Origin: an uncultured Eubacteriales bacterium
GTDB taxonomy: Bacteria > Bacillota > Clostridia > Oscillospirales > UMGS1783
Length of the DNA stretch: 64,000 nt
Assembly: GCA_934456365.1 (NCBI GenBank)
Contig: CAKSHC010000007.1
Span: 1-64,000, forward strand
Direction of reading: 5' to 3'
The translations under genes and the position numbers were made by a program. Position 1 is the first letter of the stretch. The number at the start of each line of letters is the position of its first letter. Below, piece after piece: positions 16,881-25,219 of the stretch. The notes beneath the pieces are model-generated. The model searched no databases and was not told the DNA's origin. It saw only the letters and a list, made by a program, of their open reading frames with translations.

Positions 16881-18068
16881 ATGGAAGAAGCATTGTTGTT
16901 GAAATACGGAGAGCTGATTCTCAAGGGGCTCAACAAGGGGCGCTTTGAGAAGCTTTTGTTTGCCCACATCCGGGCGGCGATCGCGCCGTATGGAGAGTTT
17001 CGGGTGTATGCCCGGCAATCGGCGGTGTATGTGGAAGCGAAGGAGGAGGGGTGCGACTTTGCGGGGGCCTTCGAGGCCTGCCGGAAGGTGTTTGGCCTGA
17101 GCGCCCTGGCTCATGCGGCGCTGTGCGAAAAGGAGATGGGCGCGATCGAGCAGACGGCGGCCTCCTTTCTGGGCGAGCGGCTGCGCGGGGCGCGCACCTT
17201 CAAGGTGGAGGCCAAGCGTGCCGACAAGGGCTTTCCGCTGACCTCACCGCAGATCTCGGAGCGGGTGGGGGGCTTTCTTTTAGACGCTTTTCCGCACCTG
17301 CGGGTGGATGTGCACCATCCGGATGTGGTTGTGATGGTGGAGATCCGCGATTATAAGGCCTGCATCCACGAGGCCTCCTGCAAGGGCGCGGGCGGGCTTC
17401 CCGTGGGCGCCAACGGGCAGGGAATGCTGCTCATTTCGGGCGGGTTTGACAGCCCGGTGGCCGGCTACATGATGGCCAAGCGGGGCGTGGGGCTTTCGGC
17501 GGTGCATTTCTTCTCGCCGCCCTATACCTCCGAGCGGGCTCTGGAGAAGGTGCGCGATCTTCTGGGGATCGTGGCGCGCTATGCCGGGCCGATCGAGCTG
17601 CGCATCGTGCCCTTTACCGAGATCCAGGAAGGGATCCGCGAGAAGTGCGACGAGGATTATTTCACGCTCGTGATGCGCGGCTTTATGATGAAGCTTGCCG
17701 AGCGGGCGGCGCTGGACGCCAAGTGCGGCGCGCTGATCACGGGCGAGAGCCTGGGGCAGGTGGCGAGCCAGACGATGGAGGCGATCGGGGTGACCGATTC
17801 CTTTGCCGAGCTTCCGGTTCTGCGCCCGGCCATCGGGCTCGACAAGGTGGAAATTCTGGATATTGCCTATAAGATCGGAACCTACGAAACCTCGGCGCAG
17901 CCCTTCGAGGATTGCTGCACCGTGTTTACCCCGCGCCATCCGCGCACCAAGCCCAAGGCCTATGCGGTGCGGGGGCAGATGCACCGGCTGGATGTGGACG
18001 GGCTGATCGAGCGGGCGCTGGCCGGGGTTACCGTGGAACGGATTCTGTCGAATGGGGTGATGGGATGA
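16881..18068 (+). CDS. thiI: tRNA 4-thiouridine synthetase ThiI
   Basis: It adenylates and thiolates U8 of tRNA with sulfur from the adjacent desulfurase, and in some bacteria also feeds thiamine thiazole synthesis. An N-terminal ferredoxin-like plus THUMP region (about residues 1-165) is followed by the PP-loop SGGFDSPVAGYM and GESLGQVASQTMEA. There is no C-terminal rhodanese domain, as usual in Gram-positives. The 395-residue protein starts after GAGGAATTT. Its stop overlaps the cinA start (ATGA). Confidence 0.97.
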   Translation: MEEALLLKYGELILKGLNKGRFEKLLFAHIRAAIAPYGEFRVYARQSAVYVEAKEEGCDFAGAFEACRKVFGLSALAHAALCEKEMGAIEQTAASFLGERLRGARTFKVEAKRADKGFPLTSPQISERVGGFLLDAFPHLRVDVHHPDVVVMVEIRDYKACIHEASCKGAGGLPVGANGQGMLLISGGFDSPVAGYMMAKRGVGLSAVHFFSPPYTSERALEKVRDLLGIVARYAGPIELRIVPFTEIQEGIREKCDEDYFTLVMRGFMMKLAERAALDAKCGALITGESLGQVASQTMEAIGVTDSFAELPVLRPAIGLDKVEILDIAYKIGTYETSAQPFEDCCTVFTPRHPRTKPKAYAVRGQMHRLDVDGLIERALAGVTVERILSNGVMG

Positions 18069-19309
18069 ACGCCGAGATTTTGTGCGTGGGCACCGAGCTT
18101 CTGATGGGGGACACGGTCAACACCAACGCGGCCTACCTCTCCCGCTCGCTGGCCGGGCTGGGGATCAATGTGTTTTACCACACGGTGATCGGCGATAACC
18201 CGGCCCGTCTGACCGACGCGCTTTCCCGGGCGCTTTCCCGGGCGGAGCTTGTGGTGACGACGGGGGGCCTGGGGCCGACGCCGGACGATCTGACCAAGGA
18301 AACGGCCTGCCGGGCGATGGGGGTGCCCCTGAGCCTGCACGAGCCCTCCTTGCAGAAGATCCGGGATTATTTCGCGCTGACCGGCCGGGAGGTGACGCCG
18401 GCCATTGCCAAGCAGGCCTATCTTCCCCTGCCCTGCCGGGTGCTTTTCAATCCGGCGGGCACGGCGCCGGGCTTTCTTTTGGAAAAGGACGGGAAAACGC
18501 TCATCATGCTGCCCGGGCCGCCGCGGGAGATGAAGGCTATGTGGGAGCTGGGGGTGGTTCCCTATTTTGAAGAAAAGCAGGGGAGCGCCATCTACTCGCG
18601 CCGTATCCGCATCACCGAGCTGGGCGAGGCGCAGGCGGCGGAGAAGATCCGCGACCTGCTCGACGGCAAAAATCCCACGGTGGCCACCTATGCTTCCGAC
18701 ACCGAAACCGAGATCCGGGTCACGGCCCGGGCGGCCGAGCGCGCCGCGGCGATGGCTGTGATCGATCCGGTGGTGGAGGAGATCTGCGCGCGTCTGGGCG
18801 ACGCGGTGTACGGAGTGGACGTGGGCTCGCTCGAGGAGCGGGTGGTAGGGCTTTTGCTCAAGCAGGGCAAAACGGCGGCCACCGCCGAGAGCTGCACGGC
18901 GGGGCTGGTTGCCGCGCGGCTGGCCAATGTGGCCGGGGCGAGCGGCGCGCTTTACGGCGGGTTTGTGACCTATCAGACCGAGAGCAAAACGGCGCTTCTG
19001 GGGCTGCCGGCCGAGCGGATCGCGAAGGAAGGCGTGGTCAGCGCCGCGGTGGCGCGGGGCATGGCCGAGCGGGTGCGGGCTTTGACCGGCGCCGATTACG
19101 GCGTGGGGGTGACGGGCTATGCCGGGCCGGCGCAGTTTGAGGGCGACGATTCGGTGGGCCATGTGTTTGTGGCGGTGGCCTCCGCCCGGGGCACGGCGGT
19201 GCGGGAGCACCACCTGGGCGCGCCGACGCGCGGGCGCAATCTGGTGCGCGCCTTTGCGGCGGGCCGGGCGCTCAACCTTCTTCGCCTGGAGCTGGAAAAA
19301 GACGAATAA
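18065..19309 (+). CDS. cinA: CinA: competence/damage-inducible protein with NMN deamidase domain
   Basis: The N-terminal MoCF-like domain (MNAEILCVGTELLMG, then TTGGLGPTPDDLTKE) is an ADP-ribose/CoA-type pyrophosphatase. The C-terminal domain (AESCTAGLVAARLANVAG, then GGFVTYQTESKTALLG) is nicotinamide-mononucleotide deamidase of pyridine nucleotide recycling. The 414-residue length is right. The start overlaps the thiI stop by 4 bp. It is the last gene of the operon, with a strong terminator behind it. Confidence 0.96.
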   Translation: MNAEILCVGTELLMGDTVNTNAAYLSRSLAGLGINVFYHTVIGDNPARLTDALSRALSRAELVVTTGGLGPTPDDLTKETACRAMGVPLSLHEPSLQKIRDYFALTGREVTPAIAKQAYLPLPCRVLFNPAGTAPGFLLEKDGKTLIMLPGPPREMKAMWELGVVPYFEEKQGSAIYSRRIRITELGEAQAAEKIRDLLDGKNPTVATYASDTETEIRVTARAAERAAAMAVIDPVVEEICARLGDAVYGVDVGSLEERVVGLLLKQGKTAATAESCTAGLVAARLANVAGASGALYGGFVTYQTESKTALLGLPAERIAKEGVVSAAVARGMAERVRALTGADYGVGVTGYAGPAQFEGDDSVGHVFVAVASARGTAVREHHLGAPTRGRNLVRAFAAGRALNLLRLELEKDE

Positions 19310-19323
19310 AAAAGCGAAATAGA

Positions 19324-19354
19324 AAAACTCGGCAGGTTTCTGCCGAGTTTTTTT
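19324..19354 (+). terminator. Rho-independent terminator after cinA
   Basis: AAAACTCGGCAG (19324-19335) pairs with CTGCCGAGTTTT (19340-19351), and the T run continues. Confidence 0.92.
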
Positions 19355-19408
19355 GCTGCCCCAAAGGGGTATTCGATTGGTTTTGACGGTTGCCGAAGCC
19401 GTCCCTTT

Positions 19409-20086
19409 TCAGCCGATGCGGGTGGTGGGGTCGATGCGCTTGCCGTTTTCGATCATCTCGAAGTGGAGATGCGGGCCGGCGGAATCCTCAAACGGGAGGG
19501 AGGCGCCGACCGAGGCGATGACGTCGCCGGCGGCCACCCGGTCGCCGGGATCGACGAAGGCCGTTTCCCCGAGGCCACAGTAGACCGAGAGGAGCCCGTC
19601 GTCGTGGAGAATTTCGAGCGTGTAGCCGGTGAGCTCGTCGTAGTAGAAATCGGCGACCTTTCCGTCGCCCGCGGCGCAGACAACGCTGCCGGCTTCAGCC
19701 GGGAAGTCGAGCCCCTGGTGGGTGCGCCAGTCGCCGAGCGTTTCGGAAAAGATGAGCAGCTCGCCGGAAAAGCCCTGGCTGACCTCGCCCGAAAGGGGGG
19801 TGAGGAAGGTGGGAACCTGCGGCTCCTCCTGCGAGGGACTGGGCTGCGGCTCGATCACGGGGGTTTCCTGCGAGGGCTCGGGATCGGGGCGGGCCACCGA
19901 ATCCATCGGCGCGCTTTCCACTTCGCTGACGCGGCCGACGTCTTCGGCGGCGCGGCGGTTATAATTTTGCACCGAGAGACAAACGGCGCAAACCACAAGC
20001 CCCAGGCACAGCGTGGTGGAAAGACCGACGATCAGTCGGGAGCGGGTGCGTTTTTTCTCATCGGCAGTCATATTGTTTCTGTTCAT
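19409..20086 (-). CDS. spoIIQ: SpoIIQ-type M23 peptidase of the engulfment channel
   Basis: SpoIIQ is a forespore membrane protein that pairs with SpoIIIAH across the intermembrane space during engulfment. The protein has a short cytosolic N-terminus, a transmembrane helix (about 18-38), a Pro/Glu-rich linker, and a C-terminal LytM/M23 domain. The zinc ligands are intact: HQGLD and HLHFEM; clostridial SpoIIQ keeps them, Bacillus does not. It has 225 residues. GGAGGTAG precedes ATG 20086. The promoter GCATA-18-CATACTA is forespore-type, and spoIID is nearby, which together support SpoIIQ over a vegetative M23 protein. Confidence 0.82.
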   Translation of the reverse strand: MNRNNMTADEKKRTRSRLIVGLSTTLCLGLVVCAVCLSVQNYNRRAAEDVGRVSEVESAPMDSVARPDPEPSQETPVIEPQPSPSQEEPQVPTFLTPLSGEVSQGFSGELLIFSETLGDWRTHQGLDFPAEAGSVVCAAGDGKVADFYYDELTGYTLEILHDDGLLSVYCGLGETAFVDPGDRVAAGDVIASVGASLPFEDSAGPHLHFEMIENGKRIDPTTRIG

Positions 20087-20103
20087 GTTTCTACCTCCGC
20101 GCT

Positions 20104-20133
20104 TAGTATGGGCAGAGGATGGAAAACTTATGC
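20104..20133 (-). promoter_or_regulatory. Forespore-type (sigma-F/sigma-G) promoter of spoIIQ
   Basis: On minus, GCATA (20129-20133), 18 bases, CATACTA (20104-20110): an exact fit to the sigma-G pattern GMATA-N18-CATWMTA. Confidence 0.75.
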
Positions 20134-20184
20134 TTGCGCCCGGGAAAAAATATGATAAAATAAAAAGAAAGAGAGGTGTTTCGG

Positions 20185-20820
20185 ATGCTCAAGGTGGAGC
20201 GGATTTCGGTGATGAATTTTGAAAATGCGGTGCGCGGCGCGCGCAATCCCATGAACAGCTGGGCGCGCGGCGACAGCTTTTTCGACGAAACGGGAGCCTT
20301 CGTTTTAGGGCCCAACGATCTGAGCCTCTGCGTGCGGCTGCGCCGGGCGGGGAGCGATCATCGCAAATATCTGCGCCAGATCTTCGTGAGCATGGACATC
20401 ACGGCGCCCCTTTACTGGTGGAAGGAGTTTGACACCTATAAGGTGGGCACGGTGGCCAATTCCACCTCCACGATGCACAAGATCCATGCCGCGCCCTTTA
20501 CCGAGGCGGATTTTTCCTGCGAGCGCATGACCCCGGAAACCAGGGAGCGGTTTTTGGAGGTGGTCGCCTATCTGGAGCGGCTGCGGCTTTCCTATCTGGA
20601 AACCAAGGACCCGGCAACCTGGACCGATCTGATCCAGTTTCTGCCCTCGTCCTATCATCAGATGCGCACCGTGACCATGAACTACGAAAACCTCATCAAC
20701 ATCTATTATGCCCGCCGGTTCCACAAGCTGCCCGAGTGGCACGTCTTGTGCCGGGCAATCGAGGAGCTGCCGTACGGACGGGAGCTGATCGTGTGCGAAG
20801 AGGAGAAGAAGCCTGAGTGA
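20185..20820 (+). CDS. ThyX-fold protein without the thymidylate synthase signature
   Basis: A 211-residue conserved protein of unknown function. Its pattern follows flavin-dependent thymidylate synthase ThyX: an N-terminal ENAVRGARNP segment (ThyX AVRAAR), a central VSMDITAPLYWWKEFDTY block (ThyX FHVKAPIFVARQWFRHR), then VANSTSTMHKI (ThyX SYNELSGRYSKL), and a C-terminal MNYENLINIYYARRFHKLPE block (ThyX VNARSLMNFLNLR). The RHR triad is replaced, so ordinary ThyX chemistry is unlikely. The SD is GAGAGGTG before ATG 20185. It sits between spoIID and spoIIQ on the opposite strand. The assignment is by eye and needs a profile search. Confidence 0.6.
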   Translation: MLKVERISVMNFENAVRGARNPMNSWARGDSFFDETGAFVLGPNDLSLCVRLRRAGSDHRKYLRQIFVSMDITAPLYWWKEFDTYKVGTVANSTSTMHKIHAAPFTEADFSCERMTPETRERFLEVVAYLERLRLSYLETKDPATWTDLIQFLPSSYHQMRTVTMNYENLINIYYARRFHKLPEWHVLCRAIEELPYGRELIVCEEEKKPE

Positions 20821-20834
20821 TCGGGCTTCTTTTT

Positions 20835-21803
20835 TCAGAAGGAATAGCGGGAGATCTCCACGCCCGTATAGTAGGTTTGCAGGATCTCGCGGTAGGTTTT
20901 GCCCTCGGCGGCCAGCGCCCCGGCCCCATACTGGCTCATGCCGACGCAGTGGCCGCGCCCGAGGGTGGTGAAGGTGTAGGTTCCGTCTTTTTCTTCGAGG
21001 GTGAAGTGGGTGGAGGGCAGCGAGAGGGTGGAGCGCAAAACGGCGCCGGTGAAGGATTTTCCGCCGATGCTCTGGCGCAGCACTCCGCCGGAGGCTGTGC
21101 GCCGGGATTCGCCGATGGGGAGGGCCGGGTCGATCTCGGGATCGAGGATGGCCAGCAGGTCGAAAAGCTCTTCCCGGGAGAGGGAGAGGGTGGCGCGGGC
21201 GTTTTCGGCGGCGGCGTCGGCCGGGCTGTCGACGGCGACGAGGTAGGGCACGTCGACGCCCCACACGTCGCCGGCCGATTCGGTGCGCCCGGCCGAGAGC
21301 TCGTGGAACACGGCGTTGACGGGCTTTTGGTCGTAGGTGAGGATCTCGCCGGCCACGGCGTCGACGGCGGCGGTGATTTTGGGGTAGTAGAGGGAATAGC
21401 CGTCCTCGCCCCAGGATTCGCGCGCCTGCTCGGGGGAGAGGAAGGCCTTGCAGTGGCTGGGGTCGGTGCAGACGGCGGCGCCGCGGTGCTCGGGGGTGGC
21501 GGATGGATTTTCCCGGGCGCTTTCCAGCCGGTACACCATATAGGAGCACACGGCGACCGTCTGGGCCTTGAGGGCCTCGAGCCCGTAGGTGGCGGGCATT
21601 TCGGCGGCCACGGTGCCGCAGAGGTAGTCGCGCAGGGAAAGGGAGGCGATCTCCTCACCCATAAGCACCCGCACCGTGGGCTCGTCGGACTTGGCGGCGG
21701 GGAGCGCGGCGGCAAGCGGGCTTTGCCCCACGAAGGAAAAGGGCAGGGGCGCGAGGAGAAGAGCAAGAGCGAGAAGAGCAAGAATTGCAGCTGGTTTTTT
21801 CAT
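20835..21803 (-). CDS. spoIID: Stage II sporulation protein D, SpoIID
   Basis: SpoIID is a lytic transglycosylase of the DMP peptidoglycan machine that drives engulfment. It has an N-terminal signal anchor, then LRDYLCGTVAAEMPA with the catalytic Glu, EALKAQTVAVCSY, the H-x-x-S-AG-R-T-E-S segment, DVWGVDVPYL and the C-terminal GHCVGMSQYGAGALA. The 322-residue protein starts at ATG 21803 after GGAGGTGG. It is divergent from gltA. Its proximity to spoIIQ matches clostridial gene order. No clear sigma-E promoter was found. Confidence 0.95.
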   Translation of the reverse strand: MKKPAAILALLALALLLAPLPFSFVGQSPLAAALPAAKSDEPTVRVLMGEEIASLSLRDYLCGTVAAEMPATYGLEALKAQTVAVCSYMVYRLESARENPSATPEHRGAAVCTDPSHCKAFLSPEQARESWGEDGYSLYYPKITAAVDAVAGEILTYDQKPVNAVFHELSAGRTESAGDVWGVDVPYLVAVDSPADAAAENARATLSLSREELFDLLAILDPEIDPALPIGESRRTASGGVLRQSIGGKSFTGAVLRSTLSLPSTHFTLEEKDGTYTFTTLGRGHCVGMSQYGAGALAAEGKTYREILQTYYTGVEISRYSF

Positions 21804-21831
21804 GGCCACCTCCGGATTTCGGGAAAAAACT

Positions 21832-21860
21832 TGACAGGACGCGAAAAAAAAGTATACTAT
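21832..21860 (+). promoter_or_regulatory. gltA promoter
   Basis: TTGACA at 21832-21837 with TACTAT at 21855-21860 (17-base spacer), or TATACT at 21853-21858 (15 bases). Confidence 0.75.
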
Positions 21861-21895
21861 ATAAAACTACAATAGGAAGAGAAGGAAGGAATCGC

Positions 21896-23263
21896 GTGTT
21901 ACAGAAACAAGACAAGCCCTTTATCCACAATCTATGCGAACAGCTGCGGGAACATGCCACCATTCCCGAAAGCATTTACGAGCAGTATAATGTGAAGCGC
22001 GGGCTGCGCAACGCCGACGGGACCGGCGTGCTGGCCGGCTGCACCCGCATCTGCAATGTGCACGGGTATGTGCTCAACGAAGGGGAGCGGGAATCCTGCG
22101 AGGGCGAGCTGACCTACCGGGGCTACAGTGTGACCGATCTGACCGAGCGCTTTGCGCAGGAGGATCGCTTCGGCTACGAGGAAACGGCTTTTCTGCTGCT
22201 GTTCGGCAAGCTGCCGACCAGAGAAGAGCTCGCCGCTTTCCACCGGATGCTCGATTCCTATATCGATCTGCCCGAGGGCTTTCCCGAAAATCAGATCATG
22301 ACCTCGCCGTCGCCGGATGTGATGAACAAGCTGGCGGCCTGTGTGCTGGCGCTTTATACCACCGATCCCAATCCGGACGATATTTCCTATGAGAATGTGG
22401 CGGCGCAGTGCGTGAGCCTGATCGCGCGGATCCCGAGCATTGCCGTGAGCGCTTATCAGGTGAAAAAGCGGCACTATGACAAGGATTCGCTCTATTTCCA
22501 CTATCCGCAGAAGGGCTTCAGCATGGCGGAAAATCTTCTGCACATGCTGCGTCCGGACACCCACTTCACCAAGGAAGAGGCGCGGCTTCTGGATCTCTGC
22601 CTGATTCTGCACATGGAGCACGGCGGCGGCAACAACTCGACCTTTGTGACCCGGATGCTGACCTCCTCGGGCACCGACACCTACTCGGCCATTGCCGGGG
22701 CGATCGGCTCGCTCAAGGGCCCGCGCCACGGCGGAGCCAACGCCAAGGTGATCCGGATGGTGGACGACATCAAGGATCATGTGGAAAACTGGGACGATTC
22801 CGAAGAGGTGGGCGCCTATCTGAGAAAGATCGTGGAGAAGAAGGCGGGCGACGGTTCGGGCCTGATCTACGGCATGGGCCACGCCGTTTACACCCTTTCC
22901 GACCCGCGCGCCGTGGTGCTCAAGCGGTCGGCGCGCCGGCTTGCCGCGCAGAAGGGGATGCAGAAGGAGCTGCGGCTTTTGGAGCAGATCGAGGAGCTGA
23001 CGCCGCAGGTTTTCCGCGAGGTCAAGGGCAGCGGCAAGGCGATGTGCGCGAATGTGGACCTGTATTCGGGTTTTGTGTACCGGATGCTGGGCATTCCCGA
23101 GGAGCTCAACACCCCGCTTTTCGCGGCGGCGCGGATCGTGGGCTGGAGCGCGCACCGGCTGGAAGAGCTGATGACGGGCAACCGGCTGATCCGGCCGGCC
23201 TATAAGGCTTTGTTTGCACGGCGGGAGTATCTGCCGCCCGAGCAGCGAGAAACCACTTGTTAA
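21896..23263 (+). CDS. gltA: Citrate synthase
   Basis: Condenses acetyl-CoA with oxaloacetate to citrate; in anaerobes it feeds glutamate synthesis through a partial oxidative TCA branch. Catalytic His in MEHGGGNNSTF, GPRHGGAN, the second His in YGMGHAVYTLSDPRA, and the catalytic Asp in ANVDLYSGFVYRMLG are all present. The protein has 455 residues, typical of the clostridial long form. GTG 21896 is chosen for GGAAGGA upstream; longer frames run through the promoter. The other oxaloacetate-linked gene is pckG. Confidence 0.96.
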   Translation: MLQKQDKPFIHNLCEQLREHATIPESIYEQYNVKRGLRNADGTGVLAGCTRICNVHGYVLNEGERESCEGELTYRGYSVTDLTERFAQEDRFGYEETAFLLLFGKLPTREELAAFHRMLDSYIDLPEGFPENQIMTSPSPDVMNKLAACVLALYTTDPNPDDISYENVAAQCVSLIARIPSIAVSAYQVKKRHYDKDSLYFHYPQKGFSMAENLLHMLRPDTHFTKEEARLLDLCLILHMEHGGGNNSTFVTRMLTSSGTDTYSAIAGAIGSLKGPRHGGANAKVIRMVDDIKDHVENWDDSEEVGAYLRKIVEKKAGDGSGLIYGMGHAVYTLSDPRAVVLKRSARRLAAQKGMQKELRLLEQIEELTPQVFREVKGSGKAMCANVDLYSGFVYRMLGIPEELNTPLFAAARIVGWSAHRLEELMTGNRLIRPAYKALFARREYLPPEQRETTC

Positions 23264-23285
23264 ATTCCGGAAAAGGCGGTATACT
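23257..23285 (+). promoter_or_regulatory. Promoter of the TPR/LRR gene
   Basis: TTGTTA at 23257-23262, 17 bases, TATACT at 23280-23285. The -35 overlaps the gltA stop region. Confidence 0.65.
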
Positions 23286-23315
23286 ATAGTCAAAGCATCC
23301 GGAAAGGAGAAGTAT

Positions 23316-25121
23316 ATGATACCCAGTGATACTCAGACCACGGAAAAGCCCGCAGCCCCCGGGGGAGCGACCGATCCCAAGCGGTTTCTGAAGGTGTTTT
23401 TCCTGGCGTTCGGCGCGGTGATTCTGGCCGGAGCGATCGTGGTGGGCATTGTGTTCGGTGTGACCGGCCGGCTCGACAGCGCCGACGGGCTCGTCAAGCG
23501 CGGCGCGGCGGCCATGGAGGCCGGTAAATACGACGACGCGGTGCGCTACTATGGGATGGCCGTTTCGAAAAACGGCGATCTGGTGGAGGCGCGGATCGGG
23601 CTCTGCGCGGCCTATGAGGCGAAGGAGGACTACGTTTCGCTCAACACCGCCGCGACCCAGGGGCTCTCCCATTCTCCGGCGACCTATGAATTCTATTCCT
23701 ATAAAATGAAAGCGCTGGTGCTGCGCGACGATCTGGACGCCGCCCGCGCCTTCCTCAAAACGATCGACAACGCCTATGTGACCCTCAAGGTCAACCACAA
23801 CAGCCCGGGTGATCTGAGCTTTTCTCCGCAGCCGGGGGTGTTCGGCGAGCCGACGCAGGTCGCCATCTCCTGCCCGAGCGAGAAAACGACGATCTACTAC
23901 ACCACCGACGGCACGGCCCCCACGGTGCATTCGCCGGTCTATGACAAGCCGCTTGAGGTGAAAAACGGCGCCTTCCAGCTGCGCTGCTTTGCCATGACCG
24001 AGGCCGGCTTCATCACCGACGAGTATAACGTTCTGTATACGGTGCGGGATGAGAGCGCGGTGTATTCCTTTGCCGATAAGGGCGTTTCCCAGCATGTCTG
24101 CCGGATTCTGGGGGTGTCGTCCTCGACGGCGCTGACCTACGGGATGCTGGATCGGCTGACCGAGTTTGTGGTCACTCCTTCGGAGGAGAATCCGACCACG
24201 CCGATCGAGAGCCTTGACGATCTGAAAAACTTCGTGAATCTGCAAACGGTCGTCCTTTGGAACGAAACGGGAGTGAAGGATTATTCACCCCTTTCCTCGA
24301 TCCCCTCGCTGACCTCGCTGAGCCTGATCAACGCGCAGCTGACCAACAAGCAGCTGGCGGGCATTGCCGAGTGCGCGAGCCTGACCTCGCTGACGCTCGA
24401 CGGCAATCTGCTGACCGATCTTTCGCCGCTCAATAAGCTGACCGGCCTGCAAACGCTTTCGGCGCAGGGCAACCAGCTTCGCCAGCCGGGCACGCTGGCT
24501 CGCCTGACCCAGCTGGGCTCGCTGAATTTGAGCCGCAATCAGATCTCCGACCTGCGAGCCCTTTCGGCGCTCAGCGGGCTGCGGGAGCTGGTGATGCAGG
24601 AAAACAGCATCGCCTCCCTAAGCGGCATTTCCTCGCTCGGCTCGCTGACCCGGCTCGATCTTTCGAAAAATCCCTTAACGGCGCTGACCGGTGTGTCCAG
24701 TCTCGGCTCGCTGAATCTTCTTGTGGTTGCCGACTGCCGGATTTCGGATATCTCCGGGCTGGAGGGTGCCAACGCGCTCCTGACGCTGGATCTTTCGGGC
24801 AACCCGATCTCTGGCTTTTCCCCGCTGCGCACCATTCCCATCACCACCTTGCGGGTGGCTAACTGCGGGATCACCTCGCTGAGCGAGATCTGCTCTGTGC
24901 GCACGCTGCAGACGCTAGACGTGTCGGGCAACGCGGGGCTGACCAAGCTCAACGACATCTCCCTTCTCCCCACCATCACCGAGCTGGATATTTCGCGCAC
25001 CGGCGTGACCTCGGTGGCCACCCTCAACGGCTGCGCCTCTCTGCGGCGGCTGACGGTGCAGGGGCTGAACCTGCGGGATCTTGCCCGCCTGACCAACGCA
25101 AACCTCGAGATCATTTCCTAA
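23316..25121 (+). CDS. Membrane-anchored TPR, chitobiase-like and leucine-rich repeat protein
   Basis: A 601-residue protein with no clear single family. A cytosolic N-terminus is followed by one transmembrane helix (about residues 24-46), a TPR-like helical stretch (about 52-150), a chitobiase/beta-hexosaminidase C-terminal-type domain (YYTTDGTAPTVHSPVYDKPL, about 170-245), then about a dozen internalin-type leucine-rich repeats of 21-23 residues (LTSLSLINAQLT, LTRLDLSKNPL and so on) to the end. The domains after the helix should be outside the cell. Protein or glycan binding is likely; the ligand is unknown. The start follows AAAGGAGAAG. Confidence 0.82.
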   Translation: MIPSDTQTTEKPAAPGGATDPKRFLKVFFLAFGAVILAGAIVVGIVFGVTGRLDSADGLVKRGAAAMEAGKYDDAVRYYGMAVSKNGDLVEARIGLCAAYEAKEDYVSLNTAATQGLSHSPATYEFYSYKMKALVLRDDLDAARAFLKTIDNAYVTLKVNHNSPGDLSFSPQPGVFGEPTQVAISCPSEKTTIYYTTDGTAPTVHSPVYDKPLEVKNGAFQLRCFAMTEAGFITDEYNVLYTVRDESAVYSFADKGVSQHVCRILGVSSSTALTYGMLDRLTEFVVTPSEENPTTPIESLDDLKNFVNLQTVVLWNETGVKDYSPLSSIPSLTSLSLINAQLTNKQLAGIAECASLTSLTLDGNLLTDLSPLNKLTGLQTLSAQGNQLRQPGTLARLTQLGSLNLSRNQISDLRALSALSGLRELVMQENSIASLSGISSLGSLTRLDLSKNPLTALTGVSSLGSLNLLVVADCRISDISGLEGANALLTLDLSGNPISGFSPLRTIPITTLRVANCGITSLSEICSVRTLQTLDVSGNAGLTKLNDISLLPTITELDISRTGVTSVATLNGCASLRRLTVQGLNLRDLARLTNANLEIIS

Positions 25122-25128
25122 AAAAGGC

Positions 25129-25157
25129 TTGCAATTACGAAAAAACTGTGGTATATT
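25129..25157 (+). promoter_or_regulatory. Promoter of the rimP-nusA-infB operon
   Basis: TTGCAA at 25129-25134, 17-base spacer, TATATT at 25152-25157. Confidence 0.85.
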
Positions 25158-25168
25158 GGTTAAAGTAC

Positions 25169-25200
25169 AAGAGCGAGGTTCCCAACCTCGCTCTTAACTT
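25169..25200 (+). promoter_or_regulatory. Leader hairpin (attenuator-like) of the rimP operon
   Basis: AAGAGCGAGGTT pairs perfectly with AACCTCGCTCTT across a CCC loop, followed by AACTTTTG. It lies about 5-30 bases into the predicted transcript, before the rimP ribosome binding site. Similar short leader hairpins precede rimP in many Clostridia (recalled, not checked). Confidence 0.7.
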
Positions 25201-25219
25201 TTGAAAACGGGAGGTCGCC

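Noticed and set aside
21921..21929. Perfect DnaA box TTATCCACA
   Set aside because: A single copy inside the gltA coding sequence, with no cluster, AT-rich unwinding region or dnaA nearby; not an origin.
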